Below, one piece after another: positions 22,701-33,360 of a stretch of 64,000 nucleotides of DNA. The notes below the pieces were generated by a model. That model was not told where the DNA came from. It made no database searches and worked only from the letters and a program-made list of their open reading frames with translations. A program made the translations under genes and the position numbers. Source of the DNA: Epiperipatus broadwayi (taxonomy: Eukaryota; Onychophora; Udeonychophora; Euonychophora; Peripatidae); assembly GCA_028023455.1 (NCBI GenBank), contig JAQFVV010012496.1, positions 2,232,001 through 2,296,000 of the forward strand, written 5' to 3'. Each line of letters begins with the position of its first letter. Position 1 is the stretch's first letter.

Positions 22701-23313
22701 AATGTTTCTGAAATATGTAATAGTTTCTGAATAATGCTCAATGTTATAAGATTTAATGGTTACTTTTACATTTTGTCCTGAAGTGAGTTTTCTTATTTTG
22801 TTAACATAACCAATAATATCCATTCCAACTGTAGCATTGCCATTCTTGTCATAATATTTTGAGACTTAGATTGTTGATGTGTCTCAAATTTTTTTTTAGC
22901 ACTCCAGCAAAATTTTATATTTCTAAAGACAATTTTTAATGACTTTTTAGTGTTTCTGCTACTATACACAATAATGAGATAATAGATCATGTGATAGTAC
23001 AACATTTTAAAATTCAACTAGATGAGTGAAATAATCACCCAAGCAAGGTATTATTATAAACAAAATGTAATTGTTAGAAACATTCAGAGAAACATTCAAG
23101 TACCAATATGAAAGTGATACTCATCAGAACTCAGACAAACAATTGTGTCTAAAATTAAGCAAAGTAGAAAATCAATTAACTTTTGTAGGCAATAAATATC
23201 TGAAGAGATTGTTTCTGCAGATTTAAAAGTGTAACCCCCAGAGAACTGAGAAAATCACTTGAAGAACAAGAAACATTCTACTATTTACTAAGAGAATAAA
23301 ATAAATACCTAAA

Positions 23314-23560
23314 AGGTTTCTCAAGTATTAAACCGCATGCTCCATTAGAAATACAGAACGTTTACTCAAAAATAAAATAATTTGAAGAACTTCCATGAGT
23401 TTTTCAGTCAATAATAAAATTACAGTTTAAAGGTTTCTCCAGTATCAAACCTTATGCTCCATTAGAAATACAGAACGTTTACTCAAAAATAAAATAATTT
23501 GAAGAACTTCCATGAGTTTTTCAGTCAATAATAAAATCAGTTTAAAGGTTTCTCAAATGT
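23314..23560 (+). repeat. Tandem repeat, period about 116 bp, two copies plus a start
   Basis: AGGTTTCTC starts at 23314, 23431 and 23546. Between them the block from CCATTAGAAATACAGAACG to TTTTTCAGTCAATAATAAAA is identical in both copies, so the duplication is recent compared with the surrounding relics. Confidence 0.9.
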
Positions 23561-23645
23561 GTGGTCATGTGCAACGATTGTTTGAGAGAGAATGGAGGAT
23601 GAATATAGATTGAAAATCCTGGGTTCAAATCTCTCTATTTACAAT
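23561..23645 (+). repeat. tRNA-like sequence (possible SINE head or tRNA pseudogene)
   Basis: TGTGGTCATGTG could be a degenerate A box, and CCTGGGTTCAAATCTCTC fits a B box and T-arm. The spacing (about 75 bp) suits a tRNA-Ser or tRNA-Leu-derived sequence. No acceptor-stem pairing is evident. Confidence 0.35.
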
Positions 23646-23769
23646 ATTTTTATTACGTATAATGTACTAAATTGTTTTGCATTTATTTTTTGTCTTTATT
23701 AAACTTAATTATTATAAATCAATTAGAAATACATACTATTTAAATAAAATAAAAGTTAGTAAAAGTAAT

Positions 23770-23860
23770 GCTTTACGGTGCAATGGTATTATAGTGGTAG
23801 ACTACGGAACTTAAGTCCATGTATACGGAACTTAAGGTCCGTGAATCACAAAGAAAATCT
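23770..23860 (+). repeat. tRNA-Gly-like fragment with internal repeat
   Basis: GCAATGGTATTATAGTGGTAG resembles a D-arm with an A box. A TACGGAACTTAAG segment is repeated (near 23804 and 23825). No clear T-arm follows. It may be a SINE head or a decayed tRNA. Confidence 0.3.
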
Positions 23861-23869
23861 ATCATTTCC

Positions 23870-24975
23870 AGCGCTCAAACTCCTTATGAACAACTAAGTA
23901 ATAAAGCCGTTCGATTATCCATTTAATATTAGAAATGACAATAAAGTGTTTTCTCTTGTCAGATAGGGCCTACATTTTTTTATTTAAAAGGGTTGTTTTT
24001 TGAGAAAGACCTTTTCGTTAATTCATTTGATATTTCATTAAATATTCACTAAAATAAAATGAAAAAAAAAAATACTTTAAATTTACTTTAACTTTTAATA
24101 TATATATATTGTAATGAAAAAGGTCTCCAAATGTTGGCAAAGTTGAGAAAATATAGTTATTAACCCCACACTCAACACCCTCTTTTGAGATTGATGACAA
24201 TCAAGCCTTTATTTAATCCTTTCACGAGTACTTCAGACATAGGTTGTATTTCCTGGTGATCAAGCCTTTTTAAATCCTTTTGTAAGTATTTGAAACGCAG
24301 GCTACATTTCCTAATCATCACTACTTTCATGATCATCAGCCTTAAGATCAAAGTACGCTGATAGCTGCTTTATATTTTGAGACTCATGCCAAAGACCAGA
24401 CTTTCAGGGCACCATCTTCCCAAACAGAAAAGACCAATCTGCACAACCAAATAAGAACTGATTTCAACTTTATAATCCATTTTATTTCACTGCCAACATT
24501 CCAAGCAGTGGCTCAGTTTAGAAAATGGATTCATAGACAATTCAAATGATGGGGTGGTAAGATGAAATAATACAAAAAAAAAAAATCTGTGATTGATAAT
24601 GTGTGAAATCAGACAAATAACAGGAATAACGAGTTATTGTGTATTTTATCACCTTAATAGTAAACTTAACAATAAGAAATCACAATATATATAATAGATA
24701 TAACAATAAATTAATCATTACATGGATTAATGCCACTTTCCATTCAATACATAAAATAATTTAAATAAATAAATATAAATATACACCTGCTAAAAGATGT
24801 AATATCAATGAGTAACTGTTTCCAATTATTAAAAAAAAAACACAATAGAACATCAAAGTTCATATACCATAATAACAAAGATAAGAATAAATTTTGGGTA
24901 CATACATTCCCCTCAACTAATACCCTCACTATGCTAGCATATAGTACTTAATCACATTAATGTACTTATAGCATA
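23870..24975. other. Intronic gap
   Basis: No supported gene. A near-duplicate phrase around 24200-24320 (AATCAAGCCTTT...AATCCTTT) suggests an old short tandem duplication. Confidence 0.4.
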
Positions 24976-25165
24976 TGTGTGGCGATGATAATCTGGACCC
25001 ACTGATGATTGCTGGTTTAGCATGAAATACGTATATTGGTGATTATTTATCTTTTCGACATATATGTGTTCAAGTGTATCAGTATTATGAGATAGAGTGG
25101 AGAGTGGTGGGTCATGTGAAAGTCTGTGCTCATATATCCTATATATTACATATATAGACACAGAT
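24976..25165 (+). mobile_element. Family 2 hammerhead repeat
   Basis: This copy runs from the hammerhead at 24988 through ACATATATGTGTTCAAGTG and TGAGATAGAGTGGAGAGTGG to a CATGTGAAAGTCTGTGCTC block. The same blocks in the same order, reverse-complemented, are at 31660-31815 and partly at 28060-28130 and 48100-48290. Non-coding. Confidence 0.65.
24988..25046 (+). ncRNA. Type I hammerhead ribozyme (family 2)
   Basis: CTGATGA is at 25002-25008, the stem II UGCU/AGCA hairpin at 25010-25022, and GAAA at 25024-25027. Helix III is the self-complementary AUACGUAU (better suited to dimer folding), and the cleavage base is A at 25035. Helix I pairs CCCA with TTGG (one mismatch). Beyond an internal loop, ATAATC (24988-24993) pairs with GATTAT (25041-25046). 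The core is fully conserved. Confidence 0.8.
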
Positions 25166-25860
25166 ATATTTATAAGCCCGTGTTTCAGTTATTATTTAAT
25201 ATCGTAGGTTTTATGGCAACAATGTAAACTTATGTGAACATATAGAACTCAATAATGACTTCAATTTTGAACGTTTTATTAAACACCATTGTATTTTCTT
25301 TAGTTATGTAAGTTTTATTTTGTTGATTATATGCATGTAGTATTTTACTAAGAAAACTTTAAATCGATATTTTAATAAATTCCATAAACTGAAATTACAA
25401 TTACCATAGGTTAAAGTAGAATAAAAGAGTCCATGATTGAATAGCAGCAAAAAAAAAAAAATGCTTATGAAGATACCATTTGCTTGCAATAAATGTAATG
25501 CTATATCCTTAGGGAAAAAAAATGTCACTACCATAGATTTTTTAATATATTCCTTACAACAGTTGCAAAAATATTTTATATGCATTCCACTTTGTAATTC
25601 CAAATAATAACAAATTTTAAGTCCTCGGTGATGATGATGACGGCATAGAATTGAATAATAAGTAGGATATAGTTTAATCTAGCATAAATTGTTTGTTATA
25701 GCTTTCGGAGATGCATCGAGATGTGGTTTAGACAATTACTGTGGAAATTTTACTCAAGATGATATCAAAACATTTAATTTTTAACATGTTAACATTAACG
25801 TGTATTCTTTTTTCCATTTAAATTCCTGTAACCAATTCCCCCCCCCCCCGGCTCTCTTTT
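25166..25860. other. Intronic gap
   Basis: No supported gene. A poly-C run lies at 25840-25849, next to the Penelope-like relic. Confidence 0.4.
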
Positions 25861-25864
25861 TTTC

Positions 25865-27620
25865 TCACTGTGTTCTATGTCTAGCCAACACAGATTAAAA
25901 CAATGTGCTCTCAATATTATTATCTATCATATCATATTACAAAATTCTATATATCTTCATTTGTTAATATTATAATTTACTACCATTTTACAAACCAAGT
26001 CAAACATATTATAACTATACTATATTTTATAACTAAAGATTTATTTTAATCTTTTGTATAAAGAAATTTACAAATGTATTTGTTTGAATCAACGCAAACA
26101 TAAATTCAAATTGGCCTAATTTAGACATATCTAATAACTTTATACCATTTGATCCATCTTCATTTTCTACAGTCCATTGCTAAAAATAACTGATTCAACC
26201 CATCCCATATATCAATAATTGTTTTTTCTTCAGCATTGATAAGAACATCGTCTATGTAGCGTATATATAAAGGTGATAATGCTAAAGCAAACTTTTTTGG
26301 GATATGCAATACTATGCTACAAATAATTCCATTTAGGGGTAGCCCCATAAGCCAGCCGTGCTCCATTCTACAAACCTTTCCATTGAAAAAAGCGGCGATG
26401 TCCCCATCCATCCATTTGAGAGCATCAATAGTAAAATTAGTTTTGTGCTTATTAAAATGTAATTAAAATAAAATGTCATGAATTGTGCCAATAAATTGCA
26501 GGTGTGATACTGAACCCATAAAGTTCCACTACACCTAATGAGGAAGCTTACTGTGAGATTAATACATTTGAGAATTTAAGTTGTGCGCACGCAAATGAAG
26601 ATTTAATAGCAAATTTTCCAAATCCTACAAGATGGATTAAACATTCGGTTATTAATTTGGCTGTTTTATAAAAGTAATCCCAAAATCTATTAAAAGCCTT
26701 AAAAGATTGATTATCTTTATACATTTTTATGTTTGCGAAAATTCTTGGAGGAATAGCGGCTGTTGGCTAAATCCTTTTATACTCACCTTTATTAATTGTT
26801 TTGTATTGATAATATCTTAATATTGAAACAATAAATTTATCTTTTTCTCTTTTTAAATTATATACTCCTTAACATTTAAATTTCAATTTTGCATTTTGTT
26901 CATTAACTTTATTTTTATAATATTCGCTTGATAAAAGAACAAATCTATTCCCTTTACTCTCTCCTTTAAGCATATATTAATGGATTGTAAAAATGACTTC
27001 GATGCTTTTATTTTGTTAGACTTATTTATTATATTTGGTTTTTATTCATTTTAGATGGATGGAGGAACAATAGTTGTGTAATTTTGCCTGTAACGTCATC
27101 CCGTTGAGGTTTGTTTTCATAGTTGGCCTTATTGTTACTATAGATGGATTTTTCCAATTTCCAGTAACAAACTTTGTTCCGCAGTCAAAAACAGGCATAT
27201 TTTGTAAAATTGATAATTTAGTTAAATTAATTAAACTGTTAAAATTCCTACGATTAGGAACTTTTTTTTTGTTCTCTCCACATTCTACATTCAGGCAATA
27301 CAAATTAAAACAATATGCTCTCTATAATATTATTATTCATCATGTGATATTACAAAATTCTATACATCTTGATTTGTAAAACAGAAAATCACATAATATT
27401 ATAATACTAGCCAAAAACAAAATTTTACTAAAATTCTCTTATGAATATGGGTTAATCTATTAATACAAACAGATTATTTCAAGCCAAATTCAAACCAAGA
27501 TATCAACATTATAATCATACTACATTTTTTATAATTAAAGATTTATTTTAATCTTGCGCACAAAGATATTTATAAACGTATTTGTCTGAATCAACACAAA
27601 GTGGTCTAATTAAGAAACAA
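25865..27620 (-). mobile_element. Penelope-like element relic with flanking direct repeats (pLTRs)
   Basis: Two direct repeats about 1.4 kb apart flank a reverse transcriptase fragment. The left copy is about 25885-26130 and the right about 27290-27610. Shared blocks include ATTAAAACAAT.TGCTCTC, ATATTACAAAATTCTATA, ACTAAAGATTTATTTTAATC and TGAATCAACGCAAAC (or CACAAAG). Penelope-like elements characteristically carry such terminal repeats (pLTRs). The right copy has an extra segment around 27385-27475 that is related to the foldback at 37258-37425. The internal region is truncated and full of stops, so the copy is inactive. Confidence 0.7.
26160..26411 (-). pseudogene. Penelope-like reverse transcriptase fragment
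   Basis: This 83-codon open piece carries the fingers/palm core of a Penelope-type reverse transcriptase. There is a (F)FNGKVCRMEHG segment at residues 9-19, MGLPLNGIICSIVL at 22-35 (the family's MGxPLSGIIA-type box), and RYIDDVLI at 51-58 with the YIDD catalytic aspartates at residues 54-55. A full Penelope-like protein has several hundred residues. Upstream, in-frame sequence is lost to stops, though a KIFANIKMYKDNQSF-like stretch at about 26740-26700 could be its N-terminal side. This single fragment places the element in the Penelope group rather than among LINEs. Confidence 0.8.
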
Positions 27621-28080
27621 TACATTTTTCATTAGAATTTAATTTCTCATTCATGAGATTTGTATAGTTAATTAAACGGGCATAATTTACAATAAGCTCT
27701 AAATAAAGGCATAAGCATTCCGAGCCCTTTTGATTTTGTCTGTACGTTGTACGTAATTAAGAAAACAATATAGTACATCAATATTATAATGAGGAGTAAT
27801 TAGTAAAGTGATTAACTAATCTATGCGTATAGTTTTTGATTTTAACCTTAATTCTAAATTCCTTCCTATCTCCAAACTAACAATGCACATATATTAATAT
27901 TTTTTATTACTTATTCATTAGACTAGAGAGTATCCAATAATGAATAATACTTCAGTCGTGTAATTTTCACTCCACCACTCTCACACAAGATATTAGACAT
28001 ATCATCCCATTTACACCTTTTATTACTTCCTCAAGATAGAGACGATGTAATCATAATAAATATATGACTAAAGACATGTG
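27621..28080. other. Intronic gap
   Basis: AT-rich. No supported gene. The right edge merges into a decayed family 2 hammerhead repeat. Confidence 0.4.
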
Positions 28081-28090
28081 AAAAAGATCT

Positions 28091-28132
28091 ATGATTCCCA
28101 AGACTAGCACTCCATCAGTTGGCCCGGATCAC
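28091..28132 (-). ncRNA. Hammerhead relic (family 2) with core deletion
   Basis: The minus strand reads GGCCAACTGATGGAGTGCT, then jumps to AGTCTTGGGAATC. Compared with the copy at 48217-48269, the 3' half of stem II, GAAA and most of helix III are deleted. It must be inactive. Confidence 0.65.
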
Positions 28133-28929
28133 ACTTTCTTACACCTAACTTTATCATTGTTCAGTATATATATATACATAGCAAATTATTAGTTTAATTG
28201 AGGTGTCAAATATTCTGACCTCACAACTATGTACAGTATATAATTTTCATTTTAATCTTAATTCTAAAGGCCTTTATATGTTCAAACTAATATACAATAC
28301 ATTCTCAATAATGAAGGGGATTACAATCATCTCTTTACAATATATACGATAACTTCAAATTTATATATGGCTATCATTTTGAATAGATAAAATAATCCTG
28401 ATATTAGGAAATCATGGAATTGGCTAAACTTTGGGAGTGCAATTCCTAGTTACTATGACGATGTTTGGCATTACTCAAATACGACTTCAAACATTAAATA
28501 TAAAACCGTGTATATATATATAATTTGTTAACTATAATTAAAGATCTGCATGATCAAAAATTCTTTACCTTTTTGATTTCTATTATTTTAAACAAATCAC
28601 TTATTTCATTAATACAGAATGAGAATTAAATGAATTTTTTTCCCAACACCAATCTTCATCAATGACAGAAATATTGGGATTTCTGAAACTGACTTTAAAG
28701 AATGTATACACTTACAAACTGCAAAACAATGAGTAAAATTTTTGAATTATGACTTACTTTTATTCAATTAATATAGTATTTTTTTACTTGTCTGAAATTT
28801 GGTAAATATTGATATATTTGGAATTTAACAGAATCAAAGCGGATATTGTTCCACAAATGGATATACACCTAAAATTTGATCCACTATTCTCAGCAAGCAT
28901 CTGCTTATCTCAAAATTATTTGAAAAATT
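28133..28929. other. Intronic gap
   Basis: No gene or repeat boundary I can support. Short TA tracts near 28167 and 28512. Confidence 0.4.
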
Positions 28930-29066
28930 ATTACATTATGTTCATCACATGATCACCATTTTATATGCTTACACATGCTGTTAATAAGAGTACGAAACTC
29001 TCCATACTGTAGTGCCACCAAGTGCAAAGTCTTCTTAATAAATGGATGCAGGAACAGTGCCTACTT

Positions 29067-29122
29067 ATCCACCCCCAGACTAGTTTCTAGCTTATGGCTT
29101 TCATCAGGGAGGAGCCTTGGAT
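29067..29122 (-). ncRNA. Type I hammerhead ribozyme (family 1, left arm)
   Basis: The minus strand reads ATCCA...CTCC, CTGATGA, an AAGC/GCTA-type stem II, GAAAC, TAGTC, then TGGGG...TGGAT. The core is intact. The innermost helix I pair is C:U, a mismatch. The outer AUCCA/UGGAU pairing is kept. Confidence 0.75.
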
Positions 29123-29466
29123 TTGAGAGTACTGCACCTAAATCTTAGGATCTAAGGCAACCCTCCATGAGCCACCTTTTATCTATTTGATTAACTATAA
29201 AACTAGGAGCCCAAGATGAAAACAAGTTGGTTTTATACCTATCCTACCCATAGGATAATGGTGACTGTGGTTTTGAAAAACCAAACCAAAATGTATAGAA
29301 GCTGAACTGAGTTCAGATCTACATGATAATACAAGCGAATGAGCTTGAATTGAGAACATTATTGTGTTTTCATTTTTGACTAAAAGCTTTATAGTAGGCT
29401 AATAAGGTAAAGGTAACTGCTGGAGGGTTGCATTAGATCCTAAGATATAGGTGCAGTGTTCTAAGC

Positions 29467-29523
29467 TCCAAGGCAACTCACTGATGAAAGCGACAAGCTA
29501 GAAACTAATCTGAGGATATTGGA
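29467..29523 (+). ncRNA. Type I hammerhead ribozyme (family 1, right arm)
   Basis: TCCAA (29467-29471) and CTCA (29477-29480) form the helix I 5' strand. CTGATGA is at 29481-29487, stem II AGC/GCU at 29489-29499, GAAA at 29501-29504 and the cleavage base C at 29510. TGAG (29511-29514) and TTGGA (29519-29523) close helix I. TGAG pairs with CTCA without the U-G wobble found in other copies, which is a compensatory change. Helix III has a C-A mismatch in its second pair. Confidence 0.78.
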
Positions 29524-29609
29524 TGAGTAGGCACTAGAGAGGGATTTTATGTACAAATCTTCTTACATCCACTGTTTGCTCTGGCTTGCACTGAGCGGCA
29601 CTACTGTAT

Positions 29610-29960
29610 GGAAAGTTTGGTACATAAATATTAGGCATCTGTTAATTGAATGTAAATGCTTGTAAATAGAAAGGGCACAAATAATGAAGCTGTTGGAAAA
29701 TAAATATAAAGAAAGTGATTATATAGAAAGTGGGTCCTTGAGTTTTTATAATGGATTTGGAAAAAGAAAGGGGGATTTAGATGTAAATGCCATGGAGTTG
29801 ACAAAGATTATGTTGTGGAAATGTGATGAAGCAGGATAGAGAAGAATATGGGGAAAACTTATGACAGGAAATGGAAAGAAAAGATAAGTGGCTAACAGGT
29901 TTCTCTGGGCATAGTAGCTAAGAGATTCCTGACTCCGAAAAAGAAGAAGTCACAGTGCAT
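29610..29960 (+). mobile_element. LINE C-terminal tail (zf-RVT type)
   Basis: In one frame the sequence reads IRHLLIECKC, then IERAQIMKLLENKYKESDYI and further to about 29850. This matches the zinc-knuckle (zf-RVT) tail that follows the reverse transcriptase in several LINE clades. Stops follow, and it ends at an AAAAAGAAGAAG tail near 29950. Confidence 0.55.
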
Positions 29961-31659
29961 CTCATCTCATCATACATTATATTCACTTAAATTTATATAA
30001 AAGAGTGTCTAATACTATAAATGTACAAATTAAACAACGTCAACTTAGGTATATAAAATGTGAGCAGTACCTGGTGAGAAAAATCTATTCATTATATATT
30101 GCATTCAAGGTTAACTGCTTTTCCTGACATCTACTGCCATTTTCTGCATGTTCTTCATGATGCTAATATAAGCATAATTTCAAGTTTGACAGGAATAAGT
30201 GGATTTTCCTAAGTTCAATATGACTACCTGCTAAACTGCAAGCTGGCACTTTGCCTGCTGCTAGCTTAGGTCATGAACATAACAAGGATTAAATAGTTCA
30301 CTGCTTCAACTAACTTCATTATTTGACCTCAACTTTTTATATACCTTTCCATATAATGATACAGCCAAGACCAAAAATAATTAATTACCTTTGTTATAAA
30401 ATCTTACATGATTTTCAATTATCTTTTCTTTTTTTTTAATTAAATGCCTATTTTCCCCAATTCCGTAAATAAGCGGCAATTGTTTATATCAGATTCATTT
30501 CCTGACGTGCTATTTATCAAATTCACAAATTTTATACAAGCTAATTATTATTTAGTTTCACTTTGAAATTATTTAAGTTTTACATTTGTTTTTGTTTTTT
30601 TATTAAACCATTTACAAATTTTAAATTTTTTTTTTATTGGCAAATTTACACCTACGATCGTTACAAAATAATACCGTTTACACTGCTGAAATTTCAAATA
30701 CTGTAGCATATTTCTAATTTTATAACATTTTAAAACCTTTCCCCCTTATTTTTATATTTTTACAAGTAAATTATTTAAAATTTTACTGTCTAATTCTCTA
30801 CAATTCCAAATACTACTTTGTTTTATTATACAATATAATACCCAAAATTAGCAAAATAGCGTTTTATGCTTGCTCATTTTCTAATTTTTTTTTCGAAATG
30901 AATATGCTCATTCTTGAGCCATTCTTGTTTTATTCAAGATCGAAGTAAATAAACTGTTTAGTTACTTCATCAACTCTCCATTGTATTTCATTAACAAATG
31001 TTCAGTTTGTATTCTAATGGTTTTTAGAAGGACTTTATTTGGTACTAGAAAGCTAATTTTACATATACAATATGGTATTATCTGTAGCATAACAACATAT
31101 CTATATATATTTTATATTATTTTAAATATTAAATAGCAATTTAGATGGAAGAAAACTGTTAGTCAACATTCTCCATAAATAAATATTTTAAAAATATGGG
31201 CAGCACCCATATTTAGAACTTCCTTTTAAATAATCAAACATTCCACTACCACAACTGTCGATGAATGTTGATTTATTTAAAAGTTAGCTCCAAATATGAG
31301 TGGTCACCTGTATTTTAAAAATATTTATGAATGGAAAGTGTTGACTATTCATAGAGCATGTGTGAAAGGTAGTTTGCTATCATCTAAATTATTTATATGA
31401 TTTTAATTATTATATTAATAACTAAAGATTATAATGGCACCCTAGTTTTATTTTCCTCGGAGACAAAGGTGAGATTAATAAAATGATTTTTTAAATATTT
31501 TATAATTAATAGCCAGCATATATCAAAATTTCAGTTTTCAAAGTTGCAAATTAAAAATTTTTAAACGCATTAAGAAATTTATGAAGAATTTCTAATTTTA
31601 TTTTACTAAATGGTGTTTTAATATTAGAATACAAAGTATAATTTAATATACTTGAAAAT
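29961..31659. other. Intronic gap
   Basis: No supported coding region or element boundary. AT-rich with homopolymers. A weak inverted similarity around 31150-31340 (ATTTAAAAATA..GGGCAG.CC..ATA against its mirror) suggests an old foldback. Confidence 0.35.
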
Positions 31660-31815
31660 TAGATGTAATTCTAGAGGATTTGAACAAAGACTTTCAAGCA
31701 CCCTTCAGCTATCAACTCTATCTCATACAACCAATACACAACCACACACACATGAAAAAGACACTCCAATATTCATATTTCGTGCCGAACCAGCACTCAT
31801 CAATTGGTCCACATC
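31660..31815 (-). mobile_element. Family 2 hammerhead repeat
   Basis: This aligns with the reverse complement of 24976-25165: CACTTTCA..A/ACCC, CTCTATCTCATA, then the hammerhead. Plus-strand frames across it are shadows. Confidence 0.65.
31763..31812 (-). ncRNA. Type I hammerhead ribozyme (family 2), one core change
   Basis: The minus strand reads GGACCAA, TTGATGA (canonical CTGATGA with C3 changed to U), stem II GTGCT/GGCAC with a loop GGTTC, GAAA (31778-31781), helix III AU/AU, cleavage base A, then TTGG pairing with CCAA. Apart from the first core base it is intact. Confidence 0.75.
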
Positions 31816-32476
31816 TACAAAAAACTTTTTAAAATTACAAAAAAATATTTCAGACAGACTGATCATAAGATAAAAGTGGGTGTGGAATTGGGGGGGTAAA
31901 TATAAGTGAATAAGTTACAGAATTTTATACTTTTAACAAAAATCAGTTTGGCTACATAGAATGTCCAAATTGCTGAACATATGTTGAAATTTGTAGAAAC
32001 TTGATTTTAGAAGAATCTGAGGTCTTGAGATTTCTTATTAAGACAAAAATAGACAGATGGGTTACAAATTGCAAACAGGGGGAAGGGGGGGTATCAAAAT
32101 GCTTTACAATTTTTTTTCCTTTGTTTGCTTCACTTGATCATCTGATACTGCAGATATAGTTCAATAATCAACTCCATAAATTACTTAGTTCGATATTTAA
32201 CTATTTCAGAAAAAGTTGTATATTCTCCTATTCCATAATAGAGAAATTCTAATATAATAGAAATTTATGCATTTTCAGTTTCTCTTTCCTTCTCTAAATT
32301 ACTTAAAGCTGATCCTTGGAAACAATAACTATCTTAGATTCACTTTCTATTTAAATAATTAACATCGTATATAATTTATTTAAAAAAAAGAGACATACTG
32401 TGTTAATATCAAAGAACACTAAAGAGCAATAACATTTAAAAAAATTTACAAGAAAGAAAATAATAAGAAAATGAAC
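31816..32476. other. Intron sequence downstream of ARID2 exon
   Basis: G-run and A-run tracts only. No gene is supported here. Confidence 0.4.
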
Positions 32477-32604
32477 CTGAAATTTCATGCTGCTGGTAAT
32501 TATATTTACAAGGCACGCTATTGATTAGAGAGCCCACTTTATCGTCTGTGTCAAGATCAGGATCTTCTCCAAAATGGTGTATTTTTTCATAAATATTTAA
32601 ATAC
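32477..32604 (-). CDS. ARID2: ARID2 (BAF200) internal exon, end of the ARID domain
   Basis: The minus strand encodes YLNIYEKIHHFGEDPDLDTD and, 13 residues later, CKYNYQQHEIS. This corresponds to the C-terminal helix of the ARID domain of ARID2 and the conserved YNYQQH segment after it. The acceptor is a long T-tract ending in AG just before 32604. The first base G completes an Arg-type codon (phase 2 on entry). The donor GTTCAT follows 32477, and the final G is completed by AG at 15359 to give Glu. The 128-bp length and both phases are consistent with a real exon. The ARID domain exons upstream (expected above 32605 on this strand) were not found and may lie beyond the window. The intron to the next exon is 17117 bp, entirely filled with repeats. 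Confidence 0.93.
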
Positions 32605-32779
32605 CTAAAAAAAAAAAAAGAATTAAATATAATTGCCATATAAACAGATATTCCCAAAAAAATAAAACATAAACCCTTAGACAATTAAAATGATGTTTAC
32701 AAAATGTTTTCGATTAATAACAAAAAATAGATGACTAAAACTAATAAGCATTAGCAAGTAGTATTTCAGTAATTGGTTG

Positions 32780-33360
32780 AGTGAGGATGAAAGAAATGAA
32801 AATTAAAAAAAAATAGTATTGGCAAAGGAGGCATTTACTAAGAGAAAGAAAATATTTTGTGGACCTTTGAAGAGAGAATGAAGGAAAATATTAAATGCTA
32901 CGTGTGGTGTGTACTATTGTATGGTTGTGAAATGTGGACATTGAGTACTATTGTATGGTTGTGAAATGTGGACATTGAGTAATAAAATTAGGAACAGATT
33001 AGAAGCTTTTGAGGTGTGGTCATGGAGAAGAATGGAAAAAATCAACTGGATGAATAAAATTACAAATGAGGTTTTGAAAAGAATAAATGAAAAAAAAAAA
33101 AAGATTGACTGAGGAAATTAAATAGAAAGAGAAACTGGATTGGACATATATTTAAAAAAAGATATAGTTTAATGAAAGATGTTTTGGAAGAAATGATGAA
33201 TGGAAACCAAGAAAAAATGGAAAAGATTGACATTGCTGGATAATATAAGATGGGACGAGTTACATGGAATTGAAGAATGGACAATGAAGAGAATGAAGTG
33301 GAGAAATTGATGCATTGGTGATGTGACTGCTCTCTGGATCTGTCCATGGTACCGAACACA
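32780..33360 (+). mobile_element. LINE reverse transcriptase C-terminal relic
   Basis: The translation includes KCYVWCVLLYGCEMWTLS, then RLEAFEVWSWRRM.KI.WM and ITNEVLKRINE, the typical post-catalytic region of invertebrate endonuclease/reverse-transcriptase LINEs, and further on LDNIRWDEL. Frameshifts occur at an A-run near 33090 and at a tandem duplication. The family differs from the RTE at 34480. Confidence 0.75.
32912..32979 (+). repeat. 34-bp tandem duplication within LINE
   Basis: TACTATTGTATGGTTGTGAA and the next 14 bases occur twice in a row. The second copy is exact, so the duplication postdates the death of the LINE. Confidence 0.85.

Larger units (their letters stand above)
28930..29612. 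mobile_element. Inverted pair of family 1 hammerhead repeats
   Basis: The left unit is on the minus strand and the right unit on the plus strand. The outer ends (TCTCCATACTGTAGTGCC near 29001 and GGCACTACTGTATGGA near 29597) are inverted copies, and each arm holds a hammerhead. Between them are AACTGAGTTCAGATCT and the body of the family. The arrangement is head-to-head, with the two ribozymes about 400 bp apart, as seen with Penelope-like insertions that end in inverted partial copies. Confidence 0.8.

Noticed and set aside
23314-23560. Regular repeat considered as a CRISPR array
   Set aside because: Only two whole units, with no spacers. The sequence is eukaryotic.
27046-27303. 85-codon minus-strand and 101-codon plus-strand frames inside the Penelope-like relic
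   Set aside because: No Penelope-like domain could be recognised in them. They may be part of the degraded internal region but are not supported as genes.
33060-33359. 99-codon minus-strand frame
   Set aside because: It is the complement of a LINE reverse transcriptase relic on the plus strand.
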